The notes: generated by a model not told the origin, from the letters alone. A stretch of DNA of 64,000 nucleotides from Prevotellaceae bacterium UBA1746 (GCA_905369775.1 CAJPJR010000002.1:1-64000), one strand, 5' to 3'; shown: positions 25,552 to 35,828, counted from the stretch's first letter. Numbers and translations: made by a program.

Positions 25552-27384
25552 TTAGGCCGGGCCACCGCTCGGTGCATCGACATACATCCGCTCGATCAGG
25601 TCGGCATAGCGTTCGTAGACCACGCGGCGTTTGATTTTGAGTGTGTTGGTCAGTTCGCCACTCTCCATGGTGAAGGGATTGGGCAGGAGGACAAAGCGCT
25701 TGATTTTCTCATAGGCCGCCAGATCTTGCTGGAGGGTTTCGATGCGCTCGGCCAGGTGGTTCACCACGCGCGGATCGTTGCAGAGCGCTTCGCGGCTCTC
25801 GTGTTGCAAACCTTCGGCCGTGGCCCAAGCTTCGAGCACCGCATAATTGGGAACGATGAGAGCCGAAACAAATTTGCGGCGGTCGGCCACCACCACCACC
25901 TGGTCGAAATTCCGGTCGATGGTGAGTTTGCCCTCAATGGCTTGGGGCGCAATGTATTTGCCGTTGCTCGTTTTGAACAAATCCTTGATGCGGTCGGTGA
26001 TGTAGAGTTCGCCGTCTTTGAGGTAGCCCGCATCGCCGGTGCGCAACCAGCCGTCGGGCGTAAAGGCTTCGGCCGTGGCCTCGGCATTCTTGTAGTAGCC
26101 GGGCATCACGGTGGCGCCTTTGACGAGAATCTCATTGTTCTCGCCGATTTTCACCTCCACGCCGGGCAAGGGTCGGCCGATCGAGCCGAGTGTCACGGGG
26201 CGTCCGGGATGGTCGCAGGTCACGGTGGCGCAAGTCTCCGTCAGTCCGTAGCCCGCAATCATGCCGAAGCCGGCGGCGTGGACAAAGCGTTCGACGGCCG
26301 GCGAGATCGTGGCCCCGGCCACGGGGAAGAGGTGGGGCCGGTCCAGGCCGAGCGTTTTGCGCAGGAGGCGCAACAGCGTACGGTCGTAGGCGGCATATTT
26401 CATGCGCAGACCGAAGGGCGGGCGCTTGCCTTGCGAGGTGTATTTCTCCCACACTTCCGCACCCACTTTCAGCGCATCTTGGATGAGCATGCGCTGCAAA
26501 GCGTTGCCGGCCTCCATCTTGTCGAGCACGCCCTGGTAGACTTTCTCCCAGAAGCGGGGCACGGCACTCATGCACGTGGGGTGCACCTCGCGCATGCTCT
26601 GTTGGATGTCGAGCGGGCGGAGGTTGATGGCCAGTCGCGCGCCGAAACTCAGACAGAGTTTCGCCCAACCGCCTTCAAACACGTGGCTGAAGGGCAAAAA
26701 GTTCATCACCACATCATTTTCTGTGATGTCAAACACTTTGGCGTGCGCGGCCAGGGTGAAAAGGTATTGCGAGTGGAGGATAATCACCCCCTTCGAGCGA
26801 CCGGTGGTGCCGCTGGTGTAGAGGATGTTGGCCATGTCGCCGTCTTCGGCCTCACTCACGCGGCGTTGCACTTCGTGTTCGTCGGCGTCGTCACTGTTCC
26901 CCAGCGCCAAAAATTCCTCGAAGCTCAGCGAAAGGCGGTCGTCCTCGCGACGTTGCACCGTGGGATCGAAAATAACAATGTGCTCCAGCGTGTTACAAAG
27001 CCCCAGCACACTCCAAACGGTGTCATATTGTTGCTGTTCGCCCACGAAAACGATGCGCACTTGGGCGTCGTTCATCATAAACTGCACCTGCGCGCCGCTT
27101 GTGGTGGCATAGAACGGGATGCACACCGCCCGCGAGCGGAAGGCACCGAACTCCACGAAGAGCGACTCGGGTTTGTTTTGCGAAAACACCGCCACCCGGT
27201 CTTGCACGCCCACACCGAGGTGGACCAACGCGCGCGCCGTACGATGCACCCGCGTGGCAAACTGGTTCCACGTGATGCCGATCCATTTGGAGCGGCTGTA
27301 GTCGCGATATTGCAAGGCGATGCGGTCGCCGTAGATGCGAGCCGACTCCTCTATGAGTCGGGAGAAATGGCAAATGATTTGCAT
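25552..27384 (-). CDS. Long-chain acyl-CoA synthetase (AMP-binding family)
   Basis: This 610-residue protein activates fatty acids to acyl-CoA via acyl-adenylate. It has the AMP-binding P-loop ILYTSGTTGRSKGVI, the FLPFSHVFEG motif, AGYGLTETCATV, and the C-terminal GWLRTGDAGYLKDGELYITD (motif with the ribose-binding Asp). Its ending resembles bacterial FadD15-type synthetases. The ATG at 27384 (MQIICHFSRLIEESA) is chosen because family sequence starts there; 25 further upstream codons are open. Confidence 0.93.
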   Translation of the reverse strand: MQIICHFSRLIEESARIYGDRIALQYRDYSRSKWIGITWNQFATRVHRTARALVHLGVGVQDRVAVFSQNKPESLFVEFGAFRSRAVCIPFYATTSGAQVQFMMNDAQVRIVFVGEQQQYDTVWSVLGLCNTLEHIVIFDPTVQRREDDRLSLSFEEFLALGNSDDADEHEVQRRVSEAEDGDMANILYTSGTTGRSKGVIILHSQYLFTLAAHAKVFDITENDVVMNFLPFSHVFEGGWAKLCLSFGARLAINLRPLDIQQSMREVHPTCMSAVPRFWEKVYQGVLDKMEAGNALQRMLIQDALKVGAEVWEKYTSQGKRPPFGLRMKYAAYDRTLLRLLRKTLGLDRPHLFPVAGATISPAVERFVHAAGFGMIAGYGLTETCATVTCDHPGRPVTLGSIGRPLPGVEVKIGENNEILVKGATVMPGYYKNAEATAEAFTPDGWLRTGDAGYLKDGELYITDRIKDLFKTSNGKYIAPQAIEGKLTIDRNFDQVVVVADRRKFVSALIVPNYAVLEAWATAEGLQHESREALCNDPRVVNHLAERIETLQQDLAAYEKIKRFVLLPNPFTMESGELTNTLKIKRRVVYERYADLIERMYVDAPSGGPA

Positions 27385-27414
27385 GGTGTGATGAGACGTA
27401 AGCTGATTACAGCA

Positions 27415-27422
27415 CAAAAATA
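27415..27422 (-). promoter_or_regulatory. -7 element of the acyl-CoA synthetase gene
   Basis: TATTTTTG on the minus strand, about 30 bases upstream of the start codon. Confidence 0.55.
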
Positions 27423-27565
27423 CGACTTTTCTGCCATCGAAGGCCGTCGCGCTGCACAATAATTCAGTGTCTGAGCAGATTTATGCTCTCCGAAGAGAAA
27501 AACCGCACACGGCTGAGCCGCGCGACGCCGAGATGCGCCACACGGCCGCGGTCGCGGGGAGACAC

Positions 27566-28387
27566 TCACGAGTTGTTTGGCTTGCCATAGGAATAGGTGG
27601 TCACATAGGCGTCGAGACAACTATTGAAGATGGGGAATTCGTCCGTCACGGCGTTGTAGTGGAGAAAATATCCCATGAAGCTTTCGGGCCGAAGTTGCTC
27701 ACTCAGCACCCGATCGCAGTAGACCAAGAAAGCATGTTCGATCGTATCTGTCGGATATTTCTCAATAAGTTTTCGCAAATAGCTCTGAAAGCTTTCTCTG
27801 AAGGGGAGTTGGTCCGACACCTTCATGTTTCCGGACATCTGCCCCGAGGCCACCGCTTCATTGTGCATCGCCACTCGCGATTCGTAGATGGCTTGAAAAC
27901 TGTCTTTCAGGGCAATGACTTCCATATCCAAGTCTCCGGGCAGCCTGTCGGTGAACTTCTCTCCCACGGCCTTGCTCATTTGGAGCATCTTGGCGAGGTA
28001 GTTTTTGTAGAGCGTGTAGGTGCCGGTGTCGTAACGCACCAACTTGGGCAAGATCCGCGCAATGGCGTCGTAGAACACGAGGTATCGGCGCACGGCGCTG
28101 CGGCGTGTGCCGCTGGGCGCGACTTCGCTCCACAGCCAACCCTGTTCCTTAAATTTCTGCACGATTGTTTCGAATCGGCGGCGACCGATGCGGGTTTCTT
28201 TCTCCACACGGCGTTGCGAATAGTAGAAGCTCTTGTGATGAAACACGTAGCATTGTTTCACCAGTAGCCAGTCGAAGAGCACCACTTCGTCGGGTGGGAG
28301 CAAATAGTCCTGCAGGCGAACGATGTTGACACACATGGGGACCTCGATTTTTTCGGCCGGAGCGGCAGAAGCAGCGATTTTTGTCAT
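27566..28387 (-). CDS. Winged-helix-like protein of unknown function
   Basis: The protein has 273 residues. After a short Ala-rich lead it reads VNIVRLQDYLLPPDEVVLFD, then KETRIGRRRFETIVQKFKEQ, which looks like a helix-turn-helix in a replication-initiator or phage-replisome type winged helix. The remaining ~170 residues are mostly helical and charged. I recall similar hypothetical proteins in Bacteroidales, but no firm function. The start is placed at 28387 (MTKIAASAAPAEKIEV); the frame upstream is open but compositionally noncoding. It could regulate DNA or RNA transactions (inference). Confidence 0.7.
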   Translation of the reverse strand: MTKIAASAAPAEKIEVPMCVNIVRLQDYLLPPDEVVLFDWLLVKQCYVFHHKSFYYSQRRVEKETRIGRRRFETIVQKFKEQGWLWSEVAPSGTRRSAVRRYLVFYDAIARILPKLVRYDTGTYTLYKNYLAKMLQMSKAVGEKFTDRLPGDLDMEVIALKDSFQAIYESRVAMHNEAVASGQMSGNMKVSDQLPFRESFQSYLRKLIEKYPTDTIEHAFLVYCDRVLSEQLRPESFMGYFLHYNAVTDEFPIFNSCLDAYVTTYSYGKPNNS

Positions 28388-28473
28388 GTTTTCCAAGGGA
28401 TTAGGCGGCGCTTTCGACGGGAAAATCGAGAGCGCGGCGTGTTTTTCTATTAAATTGTTGCGAGGTGTTGACG

Positions 28474-28481
28474 CAAAGATA
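28474..28481 (-). promoter_or_regulatory. -7 element of the winged-helix gene
   Basis: TATCTTTG on the minus strand, 87 bases upstream of the start. Confidence 0.55.
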
Positions 28482-28630
28482 CGACATTTATCGAACATAC
28501 CGACCTCGACGGTCTTTTTTGTCAGGCGGAAGGGGCATTTTTGTCGGCGGGCATCACCACAAGTGGGTATTTTGCGGCGGGCACAGGCCGATGAGGCGGG
28601 CACGGGGGCGCAGAAACGGCGGGGGCTCCG

Positions 28631-28638
28631 TATCTTTG
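28631..28638 (+). promoter_or_regulatory. -7 element of the TonB receptor gene
   Basis: TATCTTTG, 73 bases upstream of the ATG at 28711. Confidence 0.55.
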
Positions 28639-28710
28639 CCGTAGATGAAACCTCTTCGCGCCGCGTGACACAGCACCTGCGCGCGAATTCCACCCTAAAA
28701 CGTTTTCAAC

Positions 28711-31251
28711 ATGAACGCCTTCTCTTGTTCAGCGGCCTGCTTGCCGCTGCTGCTTTTCGGCGCGGTGAGCGCCCACGCCCAACAACCCACCACGACTCCC
28801 GACCCTCCCACCGCCACAACGGCGCGAACGACGCAGACGGCGGCACGACTTCGCGGCACGGTCACCGACATTTTCGGCAATCCCGTGGGCGGTGCTTTCG
28901 TAGCCATCGAGGGCACCACACTCCGCGCCATCACCGGACGCACCGGCCTCTACCTTCTCGAGGGCGTGCCCGCGGGGCGGCACACCGTCGAGGTGCACAG
29001 TGTGGGATATGCCCTCGCTCGCGTAGAAGTGGAGGTGCGCGACGAAGCGCAAGGCACCCCCATCGAAGTGGCCCCCATCCGCCTCGTCGAACGCACCGAC
29101 AGTCTGCCCACCGTCGAGGTCATCGGCCGAAAAGAGCAGTCCTACAAAAATTCGGTCTCCTTCGTCGGCACGAAAACCGCCACTGCGCTCAAAGATGTGC
29201 CCCAATCGGTGGGCTACGTCACGAAAGAACTTGTGCTCGACCAGGGCGCATCGACGGTCAACGATGTGGCCAAAAACATCAGCGGCGTGGCACCCTACTC
29301 TTTCTACAACGACTTTTCCATCCGCGGCTTCCGCGCCACGGGCAACCGCAATTCGGGCAATCTGCTCAACGGCATGCGGGCACAGACCAGTTTGTGGCGA
29401 CAATCCTCGCTGGCCAACGTGGAGCGCGTCGAGGTCATCAAGGGACCGGCGGCCACCCTCTTCGGCAATGCTGCGCCGGGCGGGGTGATCAACCGCGTCA
29501 CCAAGAAGCCGCTCGAATACAACCGCCGCAGTGTGACCCTCACCGCCGGCAGTTTCAACACCACCCGGGCCTTCGCCGACTTCACCGGCCCGCTCAACGC
29601 ACAGGCTTCGCTGCTCTATCGCCTCAACCTGGGCTATGAAAACACCGACGGTTTCCGCGATTTGCAAGCTCTCACCACCTACACCGTGGCGCCCTCCATC
29701 ACTTATGTGGCTTCGGAGCGCACGCGCTTCAATGCCGACCTGATGATCAGCGCCAACAACGGCAAGATCGACCGCGGTCTCGCGGTGTTCGGCGACGGCC
29801 CCCTCTCTTCCCGCCCCATCACCGCTTCGCAGTCGGCGGCCAACGACTACTTGCGCGAGAAGAACATCAATCTCACGCTCGGCCTCACCCATCGCCTCGC
29901 CCAAGGCCTGCTCTTCAACAGCACCTACCTCTATTCCACCTACGATGAGGACATGATGGAGCACTCGCAGGACAATGCCTATGTGAAACTCGCCGACGGT
30001 TCCGACGATCCCTCCCGTGTGCTCATGCGATTGACCAAGCGCTATCGGTTCTTCCGCAACCATAGCTTCAACAACTTCCTCACCTGGGACGTGCACACCG
30101 GGCCGGTGGCGCACAAACTCCTCCTGGGCTACGACTATTTCCGCACCGAATTGACTCCCGGATCGAGCTACCTCGAGGCCGGAGGCTACCTGCTCAAAAA
30201 CGGAAAGACGGCCAAAACCTTCGACAAGAAGAAGGCGGCCGACTATCTCACCGACAAGCAGGGCAACCCCCTCACCAATGTGCAGCCTTTTGATCTCAAC
30301 AACAACTCGGGCAATCTCTATCTCGACGACACCAAACTGCTCTACACATCGAAATCCAACAACCCCTACCGGCAATTCAGCAACGGACTCTACGTGCAAG
30401 AACAGTTGAAGTGGAACCGCTGGCAACTGCTGTTGGGCGCCCGCATGGAGTGGTTCACCGACGTGGTACAAAAAACCGACGGTCGCGAAGAGCGCACTCA
30501 CCAACACGCCTTCATTCCGCGCGTGGGTGTGGTCTATTCGCTCCTGCCCGCCCTCAATCTCTACGGCACTTGGCTGCGTGGCTTCGATCCGCAGTCGGCC
30601 GCGGTGCAGAGCGACCCCGCCACCGGCGGACCCTTCGACCCCATGACCAGCGAACTCTGGGAAGTGGGCGCCAAGGGCGAATGGCTCGGCGGACGCCTCA
30701 GCACCACGCTCTCCGTCTTCCGACTCACCCAGCGCAATGAGCTCTACAATGCCGGCATCGCCGGCGAGCCCGAACGCCTCGCCCCCGTGGGACGCGAGAC
30801 CTCGCGCGGCATCGAAGTTGACGTGGCCGGACAGCTCCTGCCTTTCTGGAACGTGGCGGCCAACTATGCCTTCGACGTGGCCGAAATCACCGACGCACCG
30901 GCCGGTACCAAGGACCTGAACATCCAGCGCCCCGGCACGCCGAAGCACAGCGGCAATCTCTGGACCAAGTTCATCGTGCCCGAAGGGCCGCTCCGCCACC
31001 TGGGCATCGGCATCGGCGCCAACTTCGTCTCCGAACGCCTCGGACAAGTGGGCCGCCGCGCCAACGTGATCACCTATCCCGGCTATGCCCTGCTCAACGC
31101 CGCCCTCTACTATCGGGTGCACGAGGTACAACTGCAACTCAATGTCAACAATGTGCTCGACAAGCACTATTTCATTGCGGGCTACGACCGCTTGCGCTCC
31201 TTCCCCGGCGCACCGCGCAATGTGAACCTCACGGTTACCTACCGCTTCTGA
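28711..31251 (+). CDS. TonB-dependent siderophore-type receptor
   Basis: This 846-residue outer-membrane protein has a signal peptide (to ~Ala23). A carboxypeptidase-regulatory-like beta-sandwich (~45-125, LRGTVTDIFGNPVGGAFVAI) precedes the plug (~150-270, TALKDVPQSVGYVTKELVLD then RVEVIKGPAATLFGNAAPGG). The barrel ends in NVNLTVTYRF with a terminal Phe. The plug sequence VPQSV plus the DFSIRGF region is typical of FhuA/FpvA-like ferric siderophore receptors. It imports iron chelates using TonB energy. No siderophore biosynthesis genes are nearby, so xenosiderophore use is likely. It stands alone between a promoter and a terminator. Confidence 0.93.
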   Translation: MNAFSCSAACLPLLLFGAVSAHAQQPTTTPDPPTATTARTTQTAARLRGTVTDIFGNPVGGAFVAIEGTTLRAITGRTGLYLLEGVPAGRHTVEVHSVGYALARVEVEVRDEAQGTPIEVAPIRLVERTDSLPTVEVIGRKEQSYKNSVSFVGTKTATALKDVPQSVGYVTKELVLDQGASTVNDVAKNISGVAPYSFYNDFSIRGFRATGNRNSGNLLNGMRAQTSLWRQSSLANVERVEVIKGPAATLFGNAAPGGVINRVTKKPLEYNRRSVTLTAGSFNTTRAFADFTGPLNAQASLLYRLNLGYENTDGFRDLQALTTYTVAPSITYVASERTRFNADLMISANNGKIDRGLAVFGDGPLSSRPITASQSAANDYLREKNINLTLGLTHRLAQGLLFNSTYLYSTYDEDMMEHSQDNAYVKLADGSDDPSRVLMRLTKRYRFFRNHSFNNFLTWDVHTGPVAHKLLLGYDYFRTELTPGSSYLEAGGYLLKNGKTAKTFDKKKAADYLTDKQGNPLTNVQPFDLNNNSGNLYLDDTKLLYTSKSNNPYRQFSNGLYVQEQLKWNRWQLLLGARMEWFTDVVQKTDGREERTHQHAFIPRVGVVYSLLPALNLYGTWLRGFDPQSAAVQSDPATGGPFDPMTSELWEVGAKGEWLGGRLSTTLSVFRLTQRNELYNAGIAGEPERLAPVGRETSRGIEVDVAGQLLPFWNVAANYAFDVAEITDAPAGTKDLNIQRPGTPKHSGNLWTKFIVPEGPLRHLGIGIGANFVSERLGQVGRRANVITYPGYALLNAALYYRVHEVQLQLNVNNVLDKHYFIAGYDRLRSFPGAPRNVNLTVTYRF

Positions 31252-31347
31252 CCCGCGACGGCGGCGACCCAACGCGGCCGACAGCACAACGTGCCGCATC
31301 CGTCGACACCACGCACCCCGATGCTCGACTTCGGGCACCCACACAAA

Positions 31348-31390
31348 ACGAACTCCCCGCCTGTCCATTGAGACAAGCGGGGAGTTTTGT
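31348..31390 (+). terminator. Bidirectional terminator between the TonB receptor and GH20 genes
   Basis: AACTCCCCGC (31351-31360) pairs with GCGGGGAGTT (31377-31386). An inner TGTC/GACA stem extends the helix and TTGTG follows. The A-rich left flank allows it to work for the convergent hexosaminidase too. Confidence 0.85.
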
Positions 31391-31451
31391 GTTGCACCCA
31401 CTCGGCGCGGGCCCCGAAACGGGGCGGCCGTGGGCGGCGGGAGGGGGACGA

Positions 31452-34400
31452 TCAGCGCACGTGCTTCGTGCCGTCGCCTTCGATCACGATGCCGTGGTGC
31501 TCAGCACCGGCGGGGCGGCCGAGCAGGTCGTAGCGCTGTCCGCTCACCTTGGCGGCGTTGGCGCGCACCTGCTGAATACCTACCGTGAAGTCGGTCTTTT
31601 CGAAAGTCCACACGCCACCGTTCTGTCCGGCGGGCTTGAGCACGATCGTTTTGAAGTTGGCGGGCTGTGCAAACCAACCGAAGCGACCGCTTTCGTCCAC
31701 GATGCTCATCCCGGGACGGCCGTTGGTCGTGGTGGCGGTGCGGGCTTGCCAAGCATAGCGGCTGGAGGAGTGGTCAGCATCGACAGTGTTCACCGTGATG
31801 CCTTCGCGGACGGGATAAACGGCGGTGCCTTTGTCGCCGGCCTTGTTGATGATGTAGATGGCGTTGTTGGCTTTCACCACATACCACAGCGCATTGGAGG
31901 GGATCTTCGAGCCGCTCACCACCTTCGAGGGGTAGACGGAGCCGTTGGCGTCGAGGCGTGCCACGTAGTCGTCGTAGAAGGCGTTGCGAATCACGTAGAG
32001 ATAGTTCTGATCGAGCGATTCGATCGGCGTGGTGCGGGGGAATTGCAAGAACTCTTCGTACTGCGCCACATATTCATTGTACTTCTGCTGCGTCACGGGG
32101 TCGGTGGCGGCCAAGGTGGCGTTGATGCGCTTCACCACGTTGTTGAGGAAGGCCACTGCGGGGCGCGAGGGCTGTCCGGGCACGCTGGGATCGGCGTCGG
32201 CCAGCGTGTTGTTGCAGCGCGTGAGCAGGCCGGTGAGCATCACACGGAAATCGGCTTCCTCAATGTACCACGTGCCGGGGTTGCAGACCGAGGGATCGTC
32301 GAAGGCCACCACACGGTTGGAGTTGGGAATGTCGTTCGCCTTGTCGTTCGAACCGAAGGTCTTGATGAACAAGCGCTTGGTGTTCGAGCCGGTCTCGGCG
32401 GTGTAGCCTTCGGAGGCGGAGATCACCACCGTGCCGGGCACATACTCATAGTTGCCGCTGGGCAATTTGGCGGCATCGATGCGCAGGGCGGTGCCGGGAC
32501 GGGTCGACATGGTGAGTGCTTGGTCGTAGGCGGCAAACTGTGCGAAGTTGCCGCTGTGCACGGCACGGAGGGCGTAACCACCCGTGACGGGAATGAAGCT
32601 GAAGAGCTCGTCGGCATCGTCTTGCTTGCCGTAGTGCACACGCAGGCTGCCGCCCACCTCGTAGAGGATGGAGCCGGCATACTTCTTCTTATAGTAGGTC
32701 GAGGCCGAGATGAGGCGATAGACCTTGCCGGCTTCGGGCTGCACCACAGCGCAGTCGCGCAGGGCATTGATGGCATTGCGCACCTGCTGCACCGCACCGG
32801 GGGCGTTGGCACCGGCGGCCTTGGCGGCCGTCACCGCATTGCGGAAGGTGTTGTAGTCGGCTTGCGACACATAGCCCACTTTGCCGGGCTTGATCGCCTT
32901 GAGGTAGCCTTCGGCCTGGGCCACTACCTGGTCGAACTCGGTGTCTTCGGCCGGGAAGAAGTAGTGCTTGGCGTAGGTGAGCTTCAGGGCGTCGAAGATC
33001 GAAGAGTGGTTCTGCAGACGGAGCAGGAACGAGGTCCAATCTTTCTTGGCTGCGGGCAGCCAGGCGATTTCGGAAAGGGCCTGCAAGCGCGGCAGGAGCT
33101 GGTATTCGAGTTCGGCATTGTTGTTGGTGGTCTCGGTCCACATGTTGCCTTGCACACCCAGGGCGTATTGCGAGCGCGAACCGAGGTTGGCCAACGGATC
33201 GTAGTTGTAGACGGTGGCCACACTGTTCACAGAACCGTCGCCCCATCCGCCGCGATACACTTCGTTCACGTCAGCTTCGCCCGGCGTGACCTGCATCCAG
33301 TCGAGATAGAGGCGGTTGTAGGGGCACATCACGCTTTGGAAACCGTAGTCGGCGGCCACTTGTTCGGTGGGTTTGTCCCAACGGCGGCCGTCAGGCAGGT
33401 TCCAAGCCATGATGAGGGGCTTGACTTTCGTGGTGGGTTTCTTCCAGAAGTTGGTTTTGTCCTTGGCGATGAGTTCATCCCACACCACGATTTGCTTGTT
33501 GTACTTCTTCTGCAGGTATTCGGCCAGGGTTTCCACCAGCCAGGGTTGGAGTTCTTCGACGCCCGAGAGCTTCTCATCTTTGATGCGTTGGCGGCACAGG
33601 GCATTGTTCTTCCAGCGATCGGTGGGGCACTCGTCGCCGCCGAGGTGAATGTACTTGCCGGGGAACACTTCGGCCACGTGGCCGAGCACGGTCTTGAGGA
33701 AATCGATCACTTTGTCGTCGCCCACGTTGAGCACGTCGTGCGAGATACCGGGGGTGATGCGCACCTTGTAGGTCTGTTTCGGCAGGCACGAGAGTTCGGG
33801 GTAGGCAGCCAGCGCGGCCACCATGTGACCGGGCATGTCGATTTCGGGCATGATCTCAATGTTGCGCGCGGAGGCATAGGCCACAATCTCGCGCAGATCG
33901 GCCAGCGTGTAGTACATGCCGCGGCCGTATTCCGTGTCGTCGAAGAACCAGGGGTTGATGCCGTCGTTCACAAACGAACCGGCACGACGACTGCCCACCG
34001 TGGTGAGCTTGGGATATTCGGGAATCTCGATGCGCCAGCCTTGGTCGTCGGTCAGGTGCCAGTGCAGGCGGTTCATCTTGTAGAGGGCGAGCACGTCGAT
34101 GATGCGCTTCACTTCGTTCTTGTCGAAGAAGTGGCGGGCAACATCGAGCATGTAGCCGCGATGGCGCAGCAGGGGTTTGTCGTCGATGTCGAGACCGGGC
34201 ACACTCCAATCGGCCGTCGGCGCGGGGGTGCCGGCAAAGAAGGCGGGCGGGAGCAACTGGCTGAGGGTTTGCAGGCCGTAGAAGAAACCGGCGCGAGAGG
34301 AGGCGCGAATTTCAACGCCCGTGGCGCTGACCGAAAGCTTGTAGGCTTCGGCACCCAGGCTGCGATCGGTGAGCAGGCTCACAGCACCCGATTCGGCACT

Positions 34401-35102
34401 CGTGCCCGAGGCTTTCGTCGTCACGGCACTGCCCGTGGCTTTGCCCAGGCGGGCGGCGAAATCGGCCACCATTTCCTTGAGGCTGTCGGCCGGGAAGCTC
34501 ACGGTGCGGAGCGTCTTGGCGTTGAGCGTCGTACCGTTCTTCAGCGTCAGGCTTTGCGGATAGGGGATGAGCGCGGGCAGCTTGCGATAGGAGGCGAAGG
34601 CGCTCTCGTCTTCGAAGCTGAGCACGTTGTTCACGTCATTGTCGGCCAACCACAGACCCACTTCCTGACCCACACCGGGGCCGCCCCATTGGTTGAACGA
34701 GAGCTCGTTGTGGCCGGCGGGATGGATTTCGAAATTGCGGCTGTCTTTCTTAGAAGTCAGCACCACAAACTGCTTGTAGGTCGTGGCCTTTTTGGAAGCT
34801 ACCACCATGCCGTTTTGGCGCTGCGAGGTGACGTAGAGCTGCTGGCCGAGCTTGTTGGTGATGGTGCAGCCCGTGGAGAGGTTGCCCTCAAACTTCCACA
34901 GCTGTGCGCCGCGACCGGTCATGCCGGCCTGCTTCACATTCTGCGCGTCGGGGCGCGCTTCGAGAACATTGCCGCTGTTGGCAAACTTGATGAAATACCA
35001 CGTGACATTGCTCCCGCTACTGAGCTTGGGGAGGTCTGCCGCCGTGAGCGCCGCCACCGAGGTGAGCAGCGCCATGAAGAAAAGAAGTAATCTTTTTTGC
35101 AT
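31452..35102 (-). CDS. Secreted beta-N-acetylhexosaminidase (GH20) with accessory domains
   Basis: This is a 1216-residue protein. A signal peptide (LLLFFMALLTSVAALTAA) is followed by a ricin/lectin-like beta-trefoil (~25-165) and a GH20 N-terminal domain (~175-310). The GH20 barrel includes HWHLTDDQGWRIEIPEYP and the catalytic pair Asp-Glu in HLGGDECPTDRW. After ~720 there are helical and further lectin-like segments. The end, RYDLLGRPAGAEHHG, is a divergent form of the DLxGRRV sorting tail. The enzyme removes terminal GlcNAc or GalNAc from glycans such as mucin. It is about twice the usual size because of the C-terminal extension, whose role is unknown. Confidence 0.93.
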   Translation of the reverse strand: MQKRLLLFFMALLTSVAALTAADLPKLSSGSNVTWYFIKFANSGNVLEARPDAQNVKQAGMTGRGAQLWKFEGNLSTGCTITNKLGQQLYVTSQRQNGMVVASKKATTYKQFVVLTSKKDSRNFEIHPAGHNELSFNQWGGPGVGQEVGLWLADNDVNNVLSFEDESAFASYRKLPALIPYPQSLTLKNGTTLNAKTLRTVSFPADSLKEMVADFAARLGKATGSAVTTKASGTSAESGAVSLLTDRSLGAEAYKLSVSATGVEIRASSRAGFFYGLQTLSQLLPPAFFAGTPAPTADWSVPGLDIDDKPLLRHRGYMLDVARHFFDKNEVKRIIDVLALYKMNRLHWHLTDDQGWRIEIPEYPKLTTVGSRRAGSFVNDGINPWFFDDTEYGRGMYYTLADLREIVAYASARNIEIMPEIDMPGHMVAALAAYPELSCLPKQTYKVRITPGISHDVLNVGDDKVIDFLKTVLGHVAEVFPGKYIHLGGDECPTDRWKNNALCRQRIKDEKLSGVEELQPWLVETLAEYLQKKYNKQIVVWDELIAKDKTNFWKKPTTKVKPLIMAWNLPDGRRWDKPTEQVAADYGFQSVMCPYNRLYLDWMQVTPGEADVNEVYRGGWGDGSVNSVATVYNYDPLANLGSRSQYALGVQGNMWTETTNNNAELEYQLLPRLQALSEIAWLPAAKKDWTSFLLRLQNHSSIFDALKLTYAKHYFFPAEDTEFDQVVAQAEGYLKAIKPGKVGYVSQADYNTFRNAVTAAKAAGANAPGAVQQVRNAINALRDCAVVQPEAGKVYRLISASTYYKKKYAGSILYEVGGSLRVHYGKQDDADELFSFIPVTGGYALRAVHSGNFAQFAAYDQALTMSTRPGTALRIDAAKLPSGNYEYVPGTVVISASEGYTAETGSNTKRLFIKTFGSNDKANDIPNSNRVVAFDDPSVCNPGTWYIEEADFRVMLTGLLTRCNNTLADADPSVPGQPSRPAVAFLNNVVKRINATLAATDPVTQQKYNEYVAQYEEFLQFPRTTPIESLDQNYLYVIRNAFYDDYVARLDANGSVYPSKVVSGSKIPSNALWYVVKANNAIYIINKAGDKGTAVYPVREGITVNTVDADHSSSRYAWQARTATTTNGRPGMSIVDESGRFGWFAQPANFKTIVLKPAGQNGGVWTFEKTDFTVGIQQVRANAAKVSGQRYDLLGRPAGAEHHGIVIEGDGTKHVR

Positions 35103-35138
35103 GGTGAGGTTGACAATAATAGAAAGATAGTTCTACGG

Positions 35139-35146
35139 CAAAAGTA
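35139..35146 (-). promoter_or_regulatory. -7 element of the hexosaminidase gene
   Basis: TACTTTTG on the minus strand, 36 bases upstream of the ATG. Confidence 0.6.
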
Positions 35147-35820
35147 GGCTTTTTTTTCGAGATGCACGCGCTTTTTGCACACAAGTCATTACAAATTACG
35201 TTTTTGCCCTGCATTTGTCTCTTTCGCGGCCGTGTCTTTCCACCTCCTCCTGCGCACGACGACGGCACGGTTCGACGACACGCGACGTGCTCGCCTCTCG
35301 AAGACGAACGAGGAGGGCGGTGCGAAAAGCTCCCCGTTTCCGTGCAGTTGCCCCCGTGTTTTCTGCCGTCGCGCCGACACCCCGCTCGTTGCCCGCCCCG
35401 GCATCGTTCGAGGCTTCGTCGAAGGGCCGATGCGTCCACGAAATACTGCACACAAAGTGCCAACATCCCTCTTGTGCAGTTGCACGCAATGGCTGTGCAC
35501 AACGCCAAGCAAAATAGAATAAGGGGAAAAGAAGACAAGAAGGCGAAACAAAAAAGAACCTCCCCTCCCCAACTCGCCGTTCCGACGTAGACATCCGCGT
35601 CAATAAGATGCAAGCACCCCCTGCGAGCGGCCACATCGAGCGAGGCGCAAGGCGCTTGTCGGCGACCGAAACGGAGCGCCGATCTCCTCTCGTCGACCAC
35701 GGGGACACACTACGCGATGAGGCTGCACAATGAGGGGCACGCGAGGGCAGCAGGAAGGGCGAAGGAGAGACGAAGTGACAAAAAAACAAGGAAAACGCGA
35801 AGCATGTGAAAGGAAAGACG

Positions 35821-35828
35821 TAAATTTG
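35821..35828 (+). promoter_or_regulatory. -7 element of the GNAT-parE-coaD-S41 gene run
   Basis: TAAATTTG, 90 bases upstream of the first ATG of the run. Confidence 0.55.

Larger units (their letters stand above)
28388..28710. other. Divergent promoter region
   Basis: It separates the winged-helix gene from the TonB receptor and contains a minus-strand and a plus-strand -7 element. No gene is seen. Confidence 0.6.

Noticed and set aside
31368..35090. 1240-codon plus-strand frame opposite the hexosaminidase
   Set aside because: It is antisense to a GH20 enzyme with clear catalytic residues.
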